A stretch of DNA of 64,000 bases from Volvox africanus (taxonomy: Eukaryota > Chlorophyta > Chlorophyceae > Chlamydomonadales > Volvocaceae), in contig BSDZ01000005.1 of NCBI GenBank assembly GCA_030268105.1, forward strand, positions 496,001-560,000, written 5' to 3'. Of this stretch, positions 1-13,400 are shown one piece after another. The notes beneath the pieces were generated by a model. The model searched no databases, was not told where the DNA came from, and saw only the letters and a list, made by a program, of their open reading frames with translations. A program made the position numbers and the translations under genes. Numbering within the stretch: the first letter of the stretch is position 1; every line of letters begins with the position of its first letter.

Positions 1-3000
1 GCCCCCGTAGCAGTGCCTAAGGCGCCGGTGCTAGTCGCGGCCATGGCTGTAGCGGCTGCCGTGCTCATCGCCGCGGAGGCATTTACAGGGTTGGAGAGGG
101 AGACAGACACTGAACCATGAGGCGATGATTGAGGCTGAGTGCTGCTGCCAAAACCCCGCTGTCCGGGTGGGTCAGTCTGCACCGCGGGTCGGTACCAAGG
201 CTCCAGCCGCAGAGTATTGGCGCTACTACCGCATGGCTGCGTGGAACAGGGCGAAAGGAGAGGGAGGCATGCATATCGTGTCACTAGTTTCGCGTGCCCA
301 GTGGCCATATGGACCATCCGTACTGTACAGCGCCGCCGTGGGTCCCTGTAACCAAGTCCGCAGTTTTCCTCTCCACTTCCATTCCATAACGCAAATTGTT
401 ACCCCACCACACGGGAGCATGGATTCAGCCTGTAGATTTTTCTCCTGCACCCCACATACCTGCGCGACACTGCTACAGGTCCCAAGAATCTTCCCGGCAC
501 TACTGCCTGGCAGTAGCAAAAACGAGCTCATGGAGTCCTCCTGCCGTGGTCCGCTGTTAACCACGTCGCTTGGCAGGTCGCCACCAACCCTTGGGTCGCC
601 TCCGCCGACAGAGGTCGGGCTGCCAGCGCTTCCCCGGGCGGCGTCGCCATCGTGGGGCATGGATGTGGTCAGGAAGCGCCCAACAGAATTTCGCGGCCAG
701 TTCGATGGCGCTGAAACGTAGCGCCCTAGCGCCGATACCGGCGGTGACACTGACGCCGACACTGTGGATCCATGCGCTACTGACGCCCGTGAGTTGATTG
801 CCGATTCCATGCACGACATCGATGCCGTACGCTTTGCACGCGGGTCCCTTACGTCGCACTCAGGGGACGTTGTGGTCGAGGTCGCCCCGGCGCTGGCAAC
901 ACCGCTGCCGACCGTCGCTGCCGGCGCACCCGCGGTGGCTAAAGTACTGCCGCTGCCAGCGGCTGGACTGCAACTAGCAGCGCCGCCGCCGCCACCACCA
1001 CCACCGCCACCGCCACCGGTGCCGCCGCCTGCGGTGCCGCTGGATGTGGGCATGTGGGACACGCCCGCAAGCATCTGGGTTGCCATTGGTGCGGATTTTA
1101 AATGCGCGGCAAAGGTGAGAAGGCGAGCTGAGGCATTAACATAGTGCATCGTTTCGCCAACGCCCAGGCTGCTTAGAAGTCCAGCTCCCATAGACGAGCC
1201 CTGGCGCCCAGGCAGTGGTGACACGTCCACCTCTTCGTCATCACCGATCTGGCTCTCCTCATTGCTGGCGTTCGGCGCGCCGTTGTTGTCGCCACCGGTG
1301 GTGCCGTCACCGTCGTAGCAACTCACGACGCGGCGCAGCCGACCGCGCCGAGACATGTTGCTGCCGGTGAATGACCCAAACGCCGACTCTGTCTGTGACG
1401 ACGGTTCACCTTCCACTGTCGCGGCGTTGGACATACAAGCGCGTCGAACAAGGCTCAGAGTCAACGTCGAGGTGGATAGCGGGTTAGCGTCACGGAGTGC
1501 TGGTGGCGCAGGCGGTGTAGCCGCCGTTGCGCCGGCAACACCAGCCATGGCGCCGCCAGCATCCCCGCCGGGAATCGACATGACGGACGATGCAACCTGT
1601 GTGTTCGTTGCACTGGGCGTGGAACGGCTCGTGGCGGTGGCAGTTGTTGGGCGGCTGAAGCTGTCGCTTCCCTGCAGCGTAAGCGGGCCCCCGACACCCA
1701 CGCATACATACCCGCTGGAACGCCGCGTAGGAAGCGACAAGGATATGCGCTGCTGCGGGACGCTGTTAATGGTCTGCACTCCCCTGGCGGCGCCAGTGCC
1801 GCCGCCCGCAGCAGGTTTACTTGGCGGGTTCAAGAGCTGGCTGCCTGACATGTTGCTAGTGGCGTTTAACACGCGCCCAGGGGTGTAACAGTTGCCCGTA
1901 TTCCTGTCTAACGTCGAGTTTTGTGCGGCAACGCTAGAGAACGGCGACGTCCTTCGGGTGACGGATGGCGGGAGCATCGGCTGCATCGGAAGATCAGCTT
2001 GCACAACCTCCTCTCCCTCCAGTAGCATCGACATCATCATATCGCTTAACCGTATTGTCTTTGATTCGCGGTGGGCTGGAGCGTTGTTACTAGTAGGGGC
2101 ATGATTGCGGCTGCTGCTGTTAATACGGTTGGGTTGGTACTGGTGCTGGTGCTGACCGGACGTGGTCTGTTGGCTGCCTGGGGCAGCGTAATTTAAGGAA
2201 AATCCACCGCATACAGTTCTGATAGCATTCTCAAAGTAAGGTTGCTGCTCATGCTGTCATGACCGATGGTTAAATGCCGTGCGGGAAACTCAGCCCACAC
2301 CTTTTCTTTGGCTTTCCTATGCCTGTTTGCCCTACATGAAACCTTATTCCCGAGCCCAGATACACTACTGCTTCCACTTCTGCTGCTGTTGCAGAAGACC
2401 ACTAGCTTGATAGCTTCACACAGACGATGTTGGACTATGGCATGGGGCGAGCCTCTAAGCTTTCCATTCTCTCCTGGGGAGGATTTGGCAGCGAAGAGTG
2501 CGCCCTACATGCCTGGGGTCGCGGTTCGTTCCCCAACAACCCCCATCCGGCTTATTTTGCCCGGAGTACTTCCCAACCTGCAAACTGGCAAAGGCAGAGC
2601 AACCCCCATCCGCCTCCCGTCTTTCTGTGCCCATTGTAGCCCCTTTATAGGTCATCATGGCCAGCTATAGTCATCTCCCGAAGCACAACTGTATGACCGA
2701 ATCATTGTATCCATGCTGCCATACCCTTACCCGACGCTGCCGCTGCCTGTTCAGCAATTAGAGTCAAGGGAAGTCGCGAGCGGCTGCCGCTTCGAAGCTC
2801 GCAACCTGTTGTAACACCGGCAGTTGCGTCAACCGTGCTGCCATCGCCAACTTCCATGGCACCATCCCGCTCTGCCAATGCTGCGCTCCAACTTGCGGCC
2901 TCTATGGCAGTCAACGTGCAGAAGTCGCGCGACCCGCGGGAGATGCGTTGGAAGAGTTTGCGCAACAAGCCAAGTGGCTGAGCCGCCACCCCTTCCGGGG

Positions 3001-4029
3001 ACTTGTACTCTGACGATGCGAGTGGTGTTGGCGGCGATACTACTGATGACAATGGCGGCTCAATGCCCGGTAACGGCGCAGTAACAGCAGCAGCACTGCA
3101 AGAGGTGGCGTCACTGTCAGACTGCCCACCATCGTCGCTGCGGGACAGCCTGATGAAAGGCGGGACGCGTACCACGCCTGCGTTAGTGGTAACCAATGCA
3201 CCGAGTCAGTCCACGCCAGGGACACTCCAACCAAACATATGAACAATTGGCCTGGCCTGGACGAACAGCTGTTAAAATAATGCTCCAACGATAAGACCGA
3301 TTGAAGCTTGCCTCTAGCAGCCTACGTTTCCATCGCTTTTAAGCCCTTAGTAACGAGCACTCTAGGCGGCGGTCTGGAAGGTGCAGCCTTGCCTCAATAC
3401 CTTTCCAGACGTCCCCCTCGTTGAGCAGCTCCTGAAGCATTCCCGCCAGCGCTTCTGGCTCATACTTAAATATAAGAGCAAGGAGATCCTCGCCGTCGGC
3501 AACCCTTATGGCCTCACTCGGGCACTGCGCTGTTTCTTCATGTTCATCTCGCCGGCCAACAGATACATGCCATTTACTGCCAGAAATAACTTCAACTTGA
3601 CCCTCCATCGCCGGAGCGGTGCGCTTGGTGACCCTATCACCCATCCATCGTCTACTAGTTAGGTTCTGCCGCAGCGCCCGGCGGTCATCAAGGCTAACTA
3701 CTGTGAAGCATGCGGGCGTGACTGCAAGAATAAGCGCGTCCCGTTGGTTGTCCTGCAAAGCGGTGTGACCAAGCAGAGAGTTGTATGTTTACCTTCGACG
3801 GTTATGCATACAGACCTGAACAAGGAATCAATAAGAACATTACCTCATCTAGCTGCCTGTTGATATCTTGCTGCAAGGCAGCGTTCCCAGCTTCTGAGTC
3901 CAAACACTCCTCCTTCGGCCCTGCATCGTAACCTTCATCTTCAAGGTCTCTGCCTGGTCCAACTTTAGTATGACTACGATGAATTCGTGTCCGTCGGTCC
4001 TGGCCACGTCCGAAGCACACCCGCCACAT
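1..4029 (-). CDS. PAS/cyclase-like regulatory protein, 5' part (runs off left edge)
   Basis: Five phase-compatible exons are proposed: 3844-4029, 3355-3752, 2731-3149, 460-2177 and <1-134, giving about 951 residues before the edge. The ATG at 4029 is the first in frame. Exon 2 holds the phrase RDALILAVTP and, later, a Leu-rich segment ending in GMLQELLNEGDVWKGI. Both resemble, from memory, the PAS-containing N-terminal regions of volvocine class III adenylyl/guanylyl cyclases, but no cyclase catalytic motif lies inside the window. Exon 4 encodes a long low-complexity region rich in Ser, Thr, Ala and Gly, with a poly-Gly run coded around 985-1018. The intron between exons 4 and 5 contains a dispersed repeat (328-402). 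Splice phases agree at every junction, so the exon chain is more certain than the functional label. It could instead be an unrelated regulatory protein. Confidence 0.5.
328..402. repeat. Dispersed intronic repeat, copy A
   Basis: About 70 bp resembles 29331-29410 closely, including the shared words tttcctctccac and ccataacgcaaattg in the same order and orientation. This copy lies in the intron between two exons of the left-edge gene. It looks like a fragment of a mobile or dispersed element. Confidence 0.6.
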
Positions 4030-5926
4030 ATTGTGCAGGCCAAATCTCTACGCAAGGACCCGCAAAATCCTCGCAAAACGTTACTTATTTATTGCATTGG
4101 GCGCAGAAACTTGTTAGCATGGCCACATTTTCTAGTGAATCTCGTACAGTTGCCTAAATGCCCGGTTGTTTGTTTCCCGCGGTGTCCTTTACATGTTCTT
4201 ATGCTATAAACATCAACCACATTGAGATTAAACGCGGCATTGTAAAATATAATCGTTTTGTTTAATGATAGTCCAAAAATCGCGTCGCGATGTCCGTTGC
4301 CACGTGCGGTTGAAGAAAGCATAATAGGCCAAACGTTATTTGACTTGATGTATGCTTGTATGCGTGTCTTTTGGAACACGTAATTCCGATGTCCGTTGCC
4401 ACGTGCGGTTGAAGAAAGCATAATAGGCCTAAACGTTATTTGACTTGATGTATGCTTGTATGCGTGTCTTTTGGAACACGTAATTCCAAAGTTTATAAGT
4501 GGGTCTAGTTCGCATATCTTTCATCCAGGCATTTTTGCCTGCCTGCCTGCACATAAAAGCTTACATGAGGTAAAACTAATTAAAGTCGATTCTATCTACA
4601 AGTGCTCGGTGAACCTTAACTCTGGATTTCTTTGAAGCTGAAACGGAGGGCATGCACCCGTTGTACCGGGTATTGCGGTCAAGGAACAAGCGACGCACCC
4701 GAAGTCTGTATTACGAGGCTTAGTCGCCAACAAGGTAACCGGATTCAACTGAAGGGGAGTCAGCACGGTCAGCCCCAGCTAGGCTATCCTGTTGGCGGAC
4801 TACCACCCAGATTATCAGGAACGGCTGCGGGCAATTAACCAAAGCCTTGACACGGTTACAGGACCAATGAAACTGTTGAACGTTTTCGTCCCAGGATACA
4901 GTCAGCTATCACATAACATCAGTGTGCCACGTCCGTCCGTCCGCAGTCCGCAGTTGCAGTTAATTTCCTTATCCTCGGCATGCCAGGAACCCGGCATGCC
5001 AGGGACCCAGGGACGTAATTCAACAGGGACCCTAATACTGGTTTCCAGGAAAGGAGGGGGAGGAGGAGGACGTCCTGTTTTGGTGATGAGGTCCCACCAT
5101 ACCCCGACGATGTCATGATAGGCGACGACAGGCATAGAGGTGGCCTTTCTGCAAATCCCTTAACCCGGCCTTACGCGTGTGCAGCATAACATCTAGCCCC
5201 CAAACTAGTGTGTGACATGCACAGCTATAAGGGGTTAGAAAGTGACAACGCGGTTCAAATATGCTCCGGTACACTGTTTCCCAATCAGTCTTCTGGGCTG
5301 TTGCTTGAAACAGCGCTGTGGACGCGTCCCCACAGGTTGTTTCTTGAAGGTCGCGGGTTTTCGTAACCGGGTTTGTCGTTTTCCTTTCTTGATGGCGTTC
5401 ATATCTGAAGTTAGTCGTCTGGCCTGTATGACTCGGCGGGGTTCAACCCTATCCAAAAAATAACCATTAGCGGGTAACTAAAATAACATATAACGCAAGT
5501 TAAGCATGACACCAAGTGTCATATCGTATGCATGTATGCCATCCTGAAAATTGATACCTGCGAGATAGGTACCTACAATTTCTTATTAGCTTTATTTCAC
5601 CTGGGATTTGGATGGCGCTCTTAATATAAATAAAAGTTCAAGAAGTTTAATCAATTCCACAACACTTTCGTACGATCGTACTATCCTTGTCGGGTGTATT
5701 CAATCCAACTACTATCATTCCTAGCTTCTACGACAGTTACAGACGTTCAACTCGAATAGTGTATTTATGAAGTCGATCATCATTGGACTGTGTGTCTGCA
5801 ACTCCAGTGCGTGGAATCCAAGAGGTTTGGTTGTGTAGGTTTGCGAGTTGGGCCTTTCCTGGCTACGCCTTAATATCAAGGCAAAAAGCCTGCGTTATTT
5901 ACCTCCTTCAAGCACTTAATTAATCG
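4030..5926. other. Divergent intergenic region
   Basis: This 1.9 kb separates the ATG of the left-edge gene (-) from the ATG of the plastid protein gene (+), so it should hold both promoters. It contains a two-copy 99-bp tandem duplication at 4289-4487. The short open frames here have neither recognisable content nor plausible splice partners. Confidence 0.5.
4289..4487. repeat. Two-copy tandem repeat, about 99 bp
   Basis: Copy 1 is 4289-4387 and copy 2 is 4388-4487. They are identical except for one extra t after 'aataggcc' in copy 2. Each contains a CACGTG-type E-box within gttgccacgtgcggttg. The pair lies a few hundred bases upstream of the left-edge gene's start codon. Confidence 0.95.
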
Positions 5927-8088
5927 ATGGCTCTGTCATCCTTCAACGTGACAGTCCAGCGCAGTGGAAGCGGCGCTTTACAGTTGTCGCCAGGTCCTCG
6001 TTTATCTACAAGGAGAAGTGGTCAGTTAAATCACTTTCCTGTCAGCAGGGCGTGCATTTGCCCAGCAGTCCAAGATGAACTTGGTTTGTCGAGCTCGAGC
6101 AAAAATAGTGCTGTGGACCCATTCACCGCCGCTGGACGGCGTCTTCAGACGCTTCTGTCACGCGTTGGGTAAGCCCATGTCTTGTTTCGATACGTTCACT
6201 GCTAGTATAGTGAGCGTGCGACCTGTACACTTCTCGGTACAACGAGTAGTTAGGAACACATGAAGTTGATTCGAGTCTTAGATAACTGTGTAATGCACTT
6301 TCAAGGAGGCGTTCTGTTCGTTGCAGCGACGGTGAAGATGAGCTTCTCAACTCACTAGTGGAGCAGGAGTCCCCGGAATCAAAACTGCAAACAAGCGTTA
6401 TTCTCGGAGGTTGCGTGACAGTCGGCGCGGTCATGGTTGCTAGCCTTCTGGGTCAGGACCCGTGGGGCGGCTTGTCAGTTTCTGGGGATACGTTGAGTGC
6501 AGCGGCCATCGGCTTTGCTGCAGCCGTGCCAATGGCAGCCGTGCGGATTTGGAGCTGGACGCCTGCGGCTGCACAAATGATACCTGCACTTCAGGTAAAC
6601 ATATTTTGCTCTTTCTGATGAGCAACCTACTGCAACGTCGCTCCTGGATGCGACCGAACACACTTGTGCGCAGTATTGCGAATTGGATGAGACCCGAGGT
6701 ATCGTTTACCTGTTGGCCATAGGTTCATAGGTGCCGCCGCATACATTCGTCTGGTTTGCAAAGTGGTTGCCTTACATGCACCTTGTTTATCCATCACCTG
6801 GCTCAAAGCGGTTGACCTTATGGTCCTTGTCGGCAGGATGTCCACGACGGCCAGCTGGAGTTGCATCGGCCTTGGCTTGCCAGCATGGATCGCGGTCAAG
6901 TGTTCACTTTGATGGCCATGGAAGTGCTACCGCTGACCATGTTACTCTTCCCGGCAGGGCAAGCGGGCATTATGGCAGCAGTGGTCATGTACGGACAGGT
7001 AGACTTGTATCATGATTTGGCCACTGTCCGGTGGCGATTGAATTACGATGGTAGTACGCTCATGTTGTTGATTACCACTTAAGCGCTTATATAGTGTGCT
7101 ATGAATGGCGTATTGCTAGCATGTCAGATATTATATGCCCAAAATGTAGTGCAATATGGCTTATAAGCTTAGCAAAGAAGCAGTTTAGGTCCTCTGGCGC
7201 GCAGCTTGATGGGCGCAAACGGCAGGGATTTTCATGTCTTAATACGTCTGCTTCTCATGAAGCTCTTGGCGCCGCTTACCAGGCTGGCTATGCTGTCGTC
7301 CCGGGCCCCTCCTTGTTCTGTGCAGCTGATTAACGGCTCGGGGTTGGATGCGTCACACCACGAGACGTACCTCGTTGCACTAGCGCTGCTTGTGACGGCG
7401 CTGGTGTCAGGCATGGGTCGCGCGATGGAGCTCAGCGTCTCGGAGGAAGAATACGAGCTGGTGCAGACCGCTGCACGTAATGCCGACAGGTTGGTGCCTC
7501 GTGTGCTGCTACCGTGAATTGCTGGGGACTCTTTCCTCTGGCTTCCCTGCTTCCTGTTGTGAATGGTCAATCTTTGGCTGTGCTGTGAGATTTGAAGTAC
7601 GGATCATGTGCTTTATCATTGTACCAGTAGATATCAGCAACTCGGGCACATAATCGGCCTGCCGGCATGTGAGGCTGTGAAGGCACAGGAAGTCCTTTTG
7701 GTTTGCCCAAACTACTTTGATTTAAAGCCGAGGTTTGAATCCAATCCTTGCCATCCACCCCGCGCTGCGAACCGGCAGGTATTACCGCACCATTGCCGCT
7801 GACGTGCACACCAGCCCTGTTGAGGCCTCACGCGCCGCTGAGGCGTTCCGCTTCGTGGCGCAGGCGTGGCTGCAAACTAAGGGTGAGGCCTCACTGCTGG
7901 CGGGCGCCATCACTGTACTAGACGTCTTGGTCTTGGGCGCATTGTGGCATTGCACTGACAACTTAGCCGCACCGGCTGTGGCGGCACTCGCGGTCAACGC
8001 GGTAGATTACTGGCATCTGCACAGCGCTGTACTGAGAAACGAGGCCAAAGTGGCGCGCCACACTGGCAGCGGATCGGGAGGCAACTGA
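5927..8088 (+). CDS. Plastid-targeted multi-pass membrane protein, unknown function
   Basis: Five exons join in phase: 5927-6168, 6327-6594, 6837-6998, 7326-7489 and 7779-8088, giving 381 residues and ending in TGA. The first roughly 80 residues begin MALSSFNV and are rich in Ser, Arg and Ala with few acids, as expected of a chloroplast transit peptide. About six hydrophobic stretches follow: two in exon 2 (for example ILGGCVTVGAVMVASLLG), one or two in exon 3, one in exon 4 (TYLVALALLVTALVSGMG), and two in exon 5. An amphipathic, acid-rich segment (SEEEYELVQTAARNADR) lies between membrane segments. No catalytic signature, such as a CAAX-protease EExxxR, was found. I do not recognise the family. 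The model is well supported by donor and acceptor phases at all four junctions. Confidence 0.75.
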
Positions 8089-10456
8089 AACCGCACTCAA
8101 CCGGCTTTGTCTGTTAGTATCTTGTGGTTGAGCAGTGGCATAAGTACCAACGAAGGCAGCGGAACTGAGTATCGCACGCGGGAGCTTCGTGTTCGAGTGA
8201 TAGGAGCTTCGTTGTTGAAAGCTGCTGGTCATAGAATCAGCTGCGCGGTGGCGTGAAGTGCGAAGTGATGCAAATTGTTAAGCATGCAGGAGCAACGGTT
8301 GGTAAATACTGTTCACTGATCTGCTACTTTTAACGCGTGCTACAACTTGACCTACGCGTATTCTGAGTGGATCTAGCAATTCAATAGATGTTGAGTGATG
8401 GTAGATAGTTCCTCTTCGTTCCATTGAGATTGCGACGACAATCTTTTTATTTGCTAACCGGCGAGAGTGGCGGGGGCGGCTTGGTAGGTAAGAGCTGCCC
8501 AGCACTTTTGGGATGGCGGGTTGACACAGCTCTCCGGGCTTAAGCTTGATGTGTTGATCACGCACGCGCATCCAATCGGTATGCGCCCTTCTGCTGTCGC
8601 CAATGGGAAGCAAATAAATTTAGTCGCAGCGGGTGCGTTAAGTGCCTTGCGGGGCAGGACTTGCGCAAGGTATGGTTCATCTACAGTTGCATGTCAAATG
8701 GCGTGCTGTATCTCTGCAGTCGTACTGTGTCGTCAAATGTGTGTGTGGGCGGTGGGGCATGCATATCGCTATGTCACTAAAGGAGGGGCTCCTGTGCAGG
8801 CAGGGGCCTTGCACTATGGCTCCTTCGACGTGAGTCAACAGCGCAACTCGCACAGTATACCCTGGAAGCGAGCCAAGAAAGCAGCTTGTATGCGGTGATT
8901 TCGCTTGCATTGCGCGAGCAATAGCCACATGAGTATCGAGGCCGGAGTTGGTCATAATGCCATCACTTCACCTAAATCGCTTTCCTCCCTTTTTTCATCT
9001 TCGCGGAAGCGGAGGGCTGGAGGCCTTGGCGATGTGGGAATTTTAGCGGCTTTGTTTTGACTGGTGCATTTTGGTGGGCGCCATGTCCAGGTGGTTCATG
9101 GCTAAGTATCCTAGCAGCGGCTTGGCGGCGACCATTCTGTTGGACGTCGAATGTGCGTGCCGTCTTCGCCAATGTTGGTTTGCCGCGTTGGGGCTGTATT
9201 GCAGCTTCTACTAGTTGCGCGGGGCCTTTTTGCGGAAATGCTTGCGTGTTGGTCTTAAAAGCCCCGGTTGGTCGCAGTTTGTTATATGTATAGCAACCGG
9301 GCAACCGTTTGTGGCACGCATCTCGCCTTTGGCGGGCTGAGTCTTGGCAAATCTGTGTGTCGGAAGGTTGGCTAAGTATTATGTTTCGCAGTTATATCCC
9401 TTCACGCGGCTTACGCAGCTTCAGAGCGTGACTTATTTTGTCAGCGTCATTACGGAAGTTTGATTCGCAGAATGGAATCGGGGTTACCCAGCGTTCTCCA
9501 TGTGCTGCTGCTCTGCGCTGGTAGGCGCGAGGTTCCACATGGTAGAGTTTTGTGTTCGTGCTTGCATACTGCATTGGAGACAAAGCTATACGCTTTGCCC
9601 GTCTTTGCTTTTTGACCTGAATGAGCGGTTTATCGTTGCACGGTCCAATCCTTCCTTGACTGTGGCTCCCTGCTGCATGCGAGTTCTTTGGATGTTATCT
9701 GTGAGGTCCCATGACTTTGGTTGGACGGACGACGGCTATGATGCCAGAAGAATCTGCTTTGCGGTGCATACGGATGCTATTATCATCTGAAGGAGCCGAA
9801 GTGAATGTTTAATGTCTGTGGACCGCGGAAGGCTTACATGCAGGGTACAATCAATGTAATGGGGTTGTGCCTCGATAGCATGAAACAGGTTGGTCCTGCG
9901 GGATTGGTTTTGTGTCCCAGTCGGAAATGCGGACGTTTCCGAGTAAGGATGTGGCCCAGTTTATGGGGTTGTTTCGCTAGTCCCCTTTGTTTGCGTTTAT
10001 TGCTTTTGTTAATCAGACAGTCTACAGGGATTTAATCTTGGTTGGTTTTACTATTTTATGCACGTTGTCCTTGCAGACTGCCTGTCTGAGAGGTCGCATT
10101 TGGTGGAGGCAGCTTTGCTGCTGTAATAAGCTGCAGGCAATCAACCGTAACCGAAGTTACAACGATGATGACCTCGGTGCTCTGTCCCCATCTCTCATCT
10201 TCCCAATTGCCCATGACTTATTATCACATAGTTTCCTTGTGCGTCTCATTGCGATCACTCCTTTAAGTTTACGTGATATGTCATCCCGTATGTACAGCAG
10301 GAGAGGGAAACCGAACGGCGCTGTCGAAATCCTACATCGCTAGGGAAGTAGCTCGTACTACAGCTGTCCTATAGAATTATACATAATGTAGGCCAGGTGT
10401 TGAAGGAATATTTACAATTAGGGGTCGGACTGCATCCTCCCTTTTGCCATCAACAG
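8089..10456. other. Gene-free interval
   Basis: These 2.4 kb hold the 3' flank of the plastid protein gene and the 5' flank of the WD-like gene. Several short open frames occur on both strands. None has recognisable protein content or splice signals linking it to a neighbour, and I see no convincing repeat or RNA gene. Confidence 0.4.
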
Positions 10457-13400
10457 ATGGCGGGGGCGGCGGATGCTGTTATTCCCGCCTCTGCTGTGGT
10501 AACTGTTGGGGGAGAAGCTACAATATCGCGTAGTTGCTCGCTCATCGGATCGGACTTGCAATCGCGCTTCGTCATCTCGGATGGGTGCTCAAAGATTTCG
10601 TTTTTCGATAACGCTTCAACGCTGGTGCCACATGCGATCTCATCTGTGAAAAATATTGAATCCTTACCAAACGGCAGTACCTCCTCATTATCTTTCGTGA
10701 GTGTGTCGCCATCGCAACACCTCGGAAGCCCTGTCTTTGTCGCTCTGTCAAGCGGGCTTGAGCTGACCATATTCTTATGGGATGAGAAAAATTACGATTC
10801 TGAACGGGCAAGGCCGCTAGGGACGCTTTCATGCATCGAACCGCACCGCTGGTTGGGCGCCTGTTGGCACCCACGATTCACGGGCCTCCTGTCCGTCATC
10901 TGCCAGGTGGGGAAACTCAAGCATTAATCGCAAGCACTTCCAGGATTACCACCTCCTGCTGCTGAACCTATGAACACATCCTCTATCCGCTGCCCGCTGC
11001 AACTGCTCTTGTTTTGACAAAACAGTTTTGATGCAGTTCCAACAAAGATGAGATCGTAAGGTGAATTATTACATCGCCTTTCATCACCGTCATGTCCTCC
11101 ACAGGCAGAGATACGGCTTCTGTTTTGCATAGTCCCAGGGACAGAAGCCAAGATTCACAGTGACCTCGGAGCACGCCCAGTGAGCAAAGACAACACCGCC
11201 AGCAGCAGCAGCGACAACTCTCCATACGCATCGATACAGCCCTTGCCGCTCCTGCTAGGCTCCGGAGCCTGGAGCCCCTTGGGCGTTGCAACAGGAGAGT
11301 CGGACAGAGCTGCGGTCGCCGACGGAACTAGAGCTGCTACAGGAGCGGCCGAAAGTTCGCAACGGGATGTACCCACCATGGCAACTTCGTTCTATTATGA
11401 GGCTGCTCCTAGGCAGCTAGTGGTGCCCTTGACGCGGCTGCAGCCGCACGCAGTTGCGATGCCCTGCGGCACCACTCTTTCTGGTCCATGCCGCTCCGTG
11501 CAATGCCACGTAGCATGGGTGGGTGATGCCGCACCCGCACCTGACAAGGGACTGCCTTACGGCACTAGCCAGGGAGAAGTATCGCCCTGCCCTTCGTCTG
11601 CGCAAAACCTGGCCGAAGCTGAGGTAGTTGGAAAGATAATAACGCTGGTGGTATGCTGGGGCTCGGATGTGGAACTGGTCTCGTGGTCGACCGCGGCCTT
11701 ATGGAAAGCAGCTGCCGCAGCAGCCGCCGCAACAGTAACAACATCATCTGCAGTAATGGCGGAGGCAGCGGCGAGAACAGGGCATCAGGTGCCCGCTGGC
11801 GGCAGCGCCGGGCGGCCGGGTGCATATGCACCCGCTTTCAGCAAAAATAGCGATGATAATAGAATCGGTAGCGATGGAGGCCTAGGCGGAAATGCTGGAG
11901 GCATGCTGCTGCCTGTCAGCCGCCGAAAGCTGCTGCTGGGAGTACCCGGACCTTTCTGTGCGGTGTCTCTAGGGCCCTACGGAAGTGCTTTATTGGCATC
12001 GGAGGCAGGCCTGGCGCTGGCCTGCTCGCCGCACATGAAGCAGATGCCATGTGGGGTCATATCAGCGGCTGGCGGGGCCCTTCGGGAGGAGGGACAGCCG
12101 CTGCGGCCGGGCCGGCATCAACAGCCGCCGCAGCAGGAGACACAACAGGTTCAGAAGACACGCAGGCAGCAGCAACAGCAGGATCAGCAGCTAGACCGGG
12201 AGGACCGGAAGGGGGAGGTGATCGATTTGCGGGGCGCTTGGGGAATGGCGGCTGGCGATTGCAGCCTTGTCCGGCCGAGTACGCGAAATCCGCTCCATCC
12301 TCCATCTCCAGGCGCCGACGTGAAGATTGCTGCCCTCCCTAGCCTTTTTGACATCGCTGCCGAGCTAAAGCTGGACGATGGTGAAGACTGCGGCAACGGC
12401 CAAGTCGCTACTAGCAGTGGTGGTGGTGATGGCGTGCGCACGCTGTGGGGCACATCCGGTTCTGGAGCCGCTGTACCCAAGCAGTTGCTGCTTGAGCAGG
12501 AAGGTCAAGCTCTCGCTGTGCCGCCGACGGCGGTGGCGGGTACTCAGTATTCTGCTTCGGGACATTCCGCTGCTTTGTGCGTCGTGTGGCCTGGCCGCGT
12601 CGGCCCCTGGCCCATTCAGGCGGACCTCGACTTCACACCCGCCAATTCGGGCTCTGAATCTTATTTGGACATGGGGGGTGAGTGTTGCAGCTTCGCTCCC
12701 TTACAGCTGCAGCGACCAGATTTCCTGAGCTATTGCGGAGCCTTGGTACTTGCGGCGAGCAGTGTGGGGCCACCGTTGGTTGCCACCTTTCGCCTAGCGC
12801 CGTTTGGCGGCCTTACGCTGCTGTCATACCTGACACCCACGTGGTCGTCTGAGTCCATCTGCGCCAGCCGAGGTCGACTCCGCGGCCTGGCGGCAGTGCT
12901 GGCGGCGCCGCCTGGCGGTGCCTCTACCGTTGGCGGTGAGGGCAAGGGACAATATCAGTGGGAAAGCCGGGGCACGGAATATGACAGCGAAGGGGCTACT
13001 GGGTTGAGTGGAAGTGTTGGGGATGGTCAGGTACCCTTGCAGCCTGAGGCGACGCGGGGCTGGGTTGGTGGTGGAGGCGGACGCGCGGAGGCGATGTTGG
13101 TATTGGTTGCGGGGGAGGTGGAATCGCCTCCAGCTGGGTCCGGAATCTTTGGCTTTAACCGCTCCGGTCGGCCATGTGGGCAGAAGGTCGCGCGGCTGGT
13201 GGCCTCTGCACATCCGCTGCCGCCGGCTGCAGCCGCTGCCGCTACTGCTATCACAGTCGCCACTGCTAACACCATCGCCACTGCCAACACCACGGCTATC
13301 GCTGAGAACACGGAGGCGGCGGCCACAGCGAGCCAAAAGGGCCAATCTGTGTCGGAGATGATCCTCGTTCCTGCGCCCTCCGCTCGCCGTCAGGATGATG

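Noticed and set aside
5395..5460. Second T-arm-like word (gttcaaccc)
   Set aside because: No cloverleaf can be built around it.
7725..7745. tRNA T-arm-like word (ggtttgaatcc)
   Set aside because: No matching acceptor stem, D-arm or anticodon arm at the required distance, and it lies in an intron.
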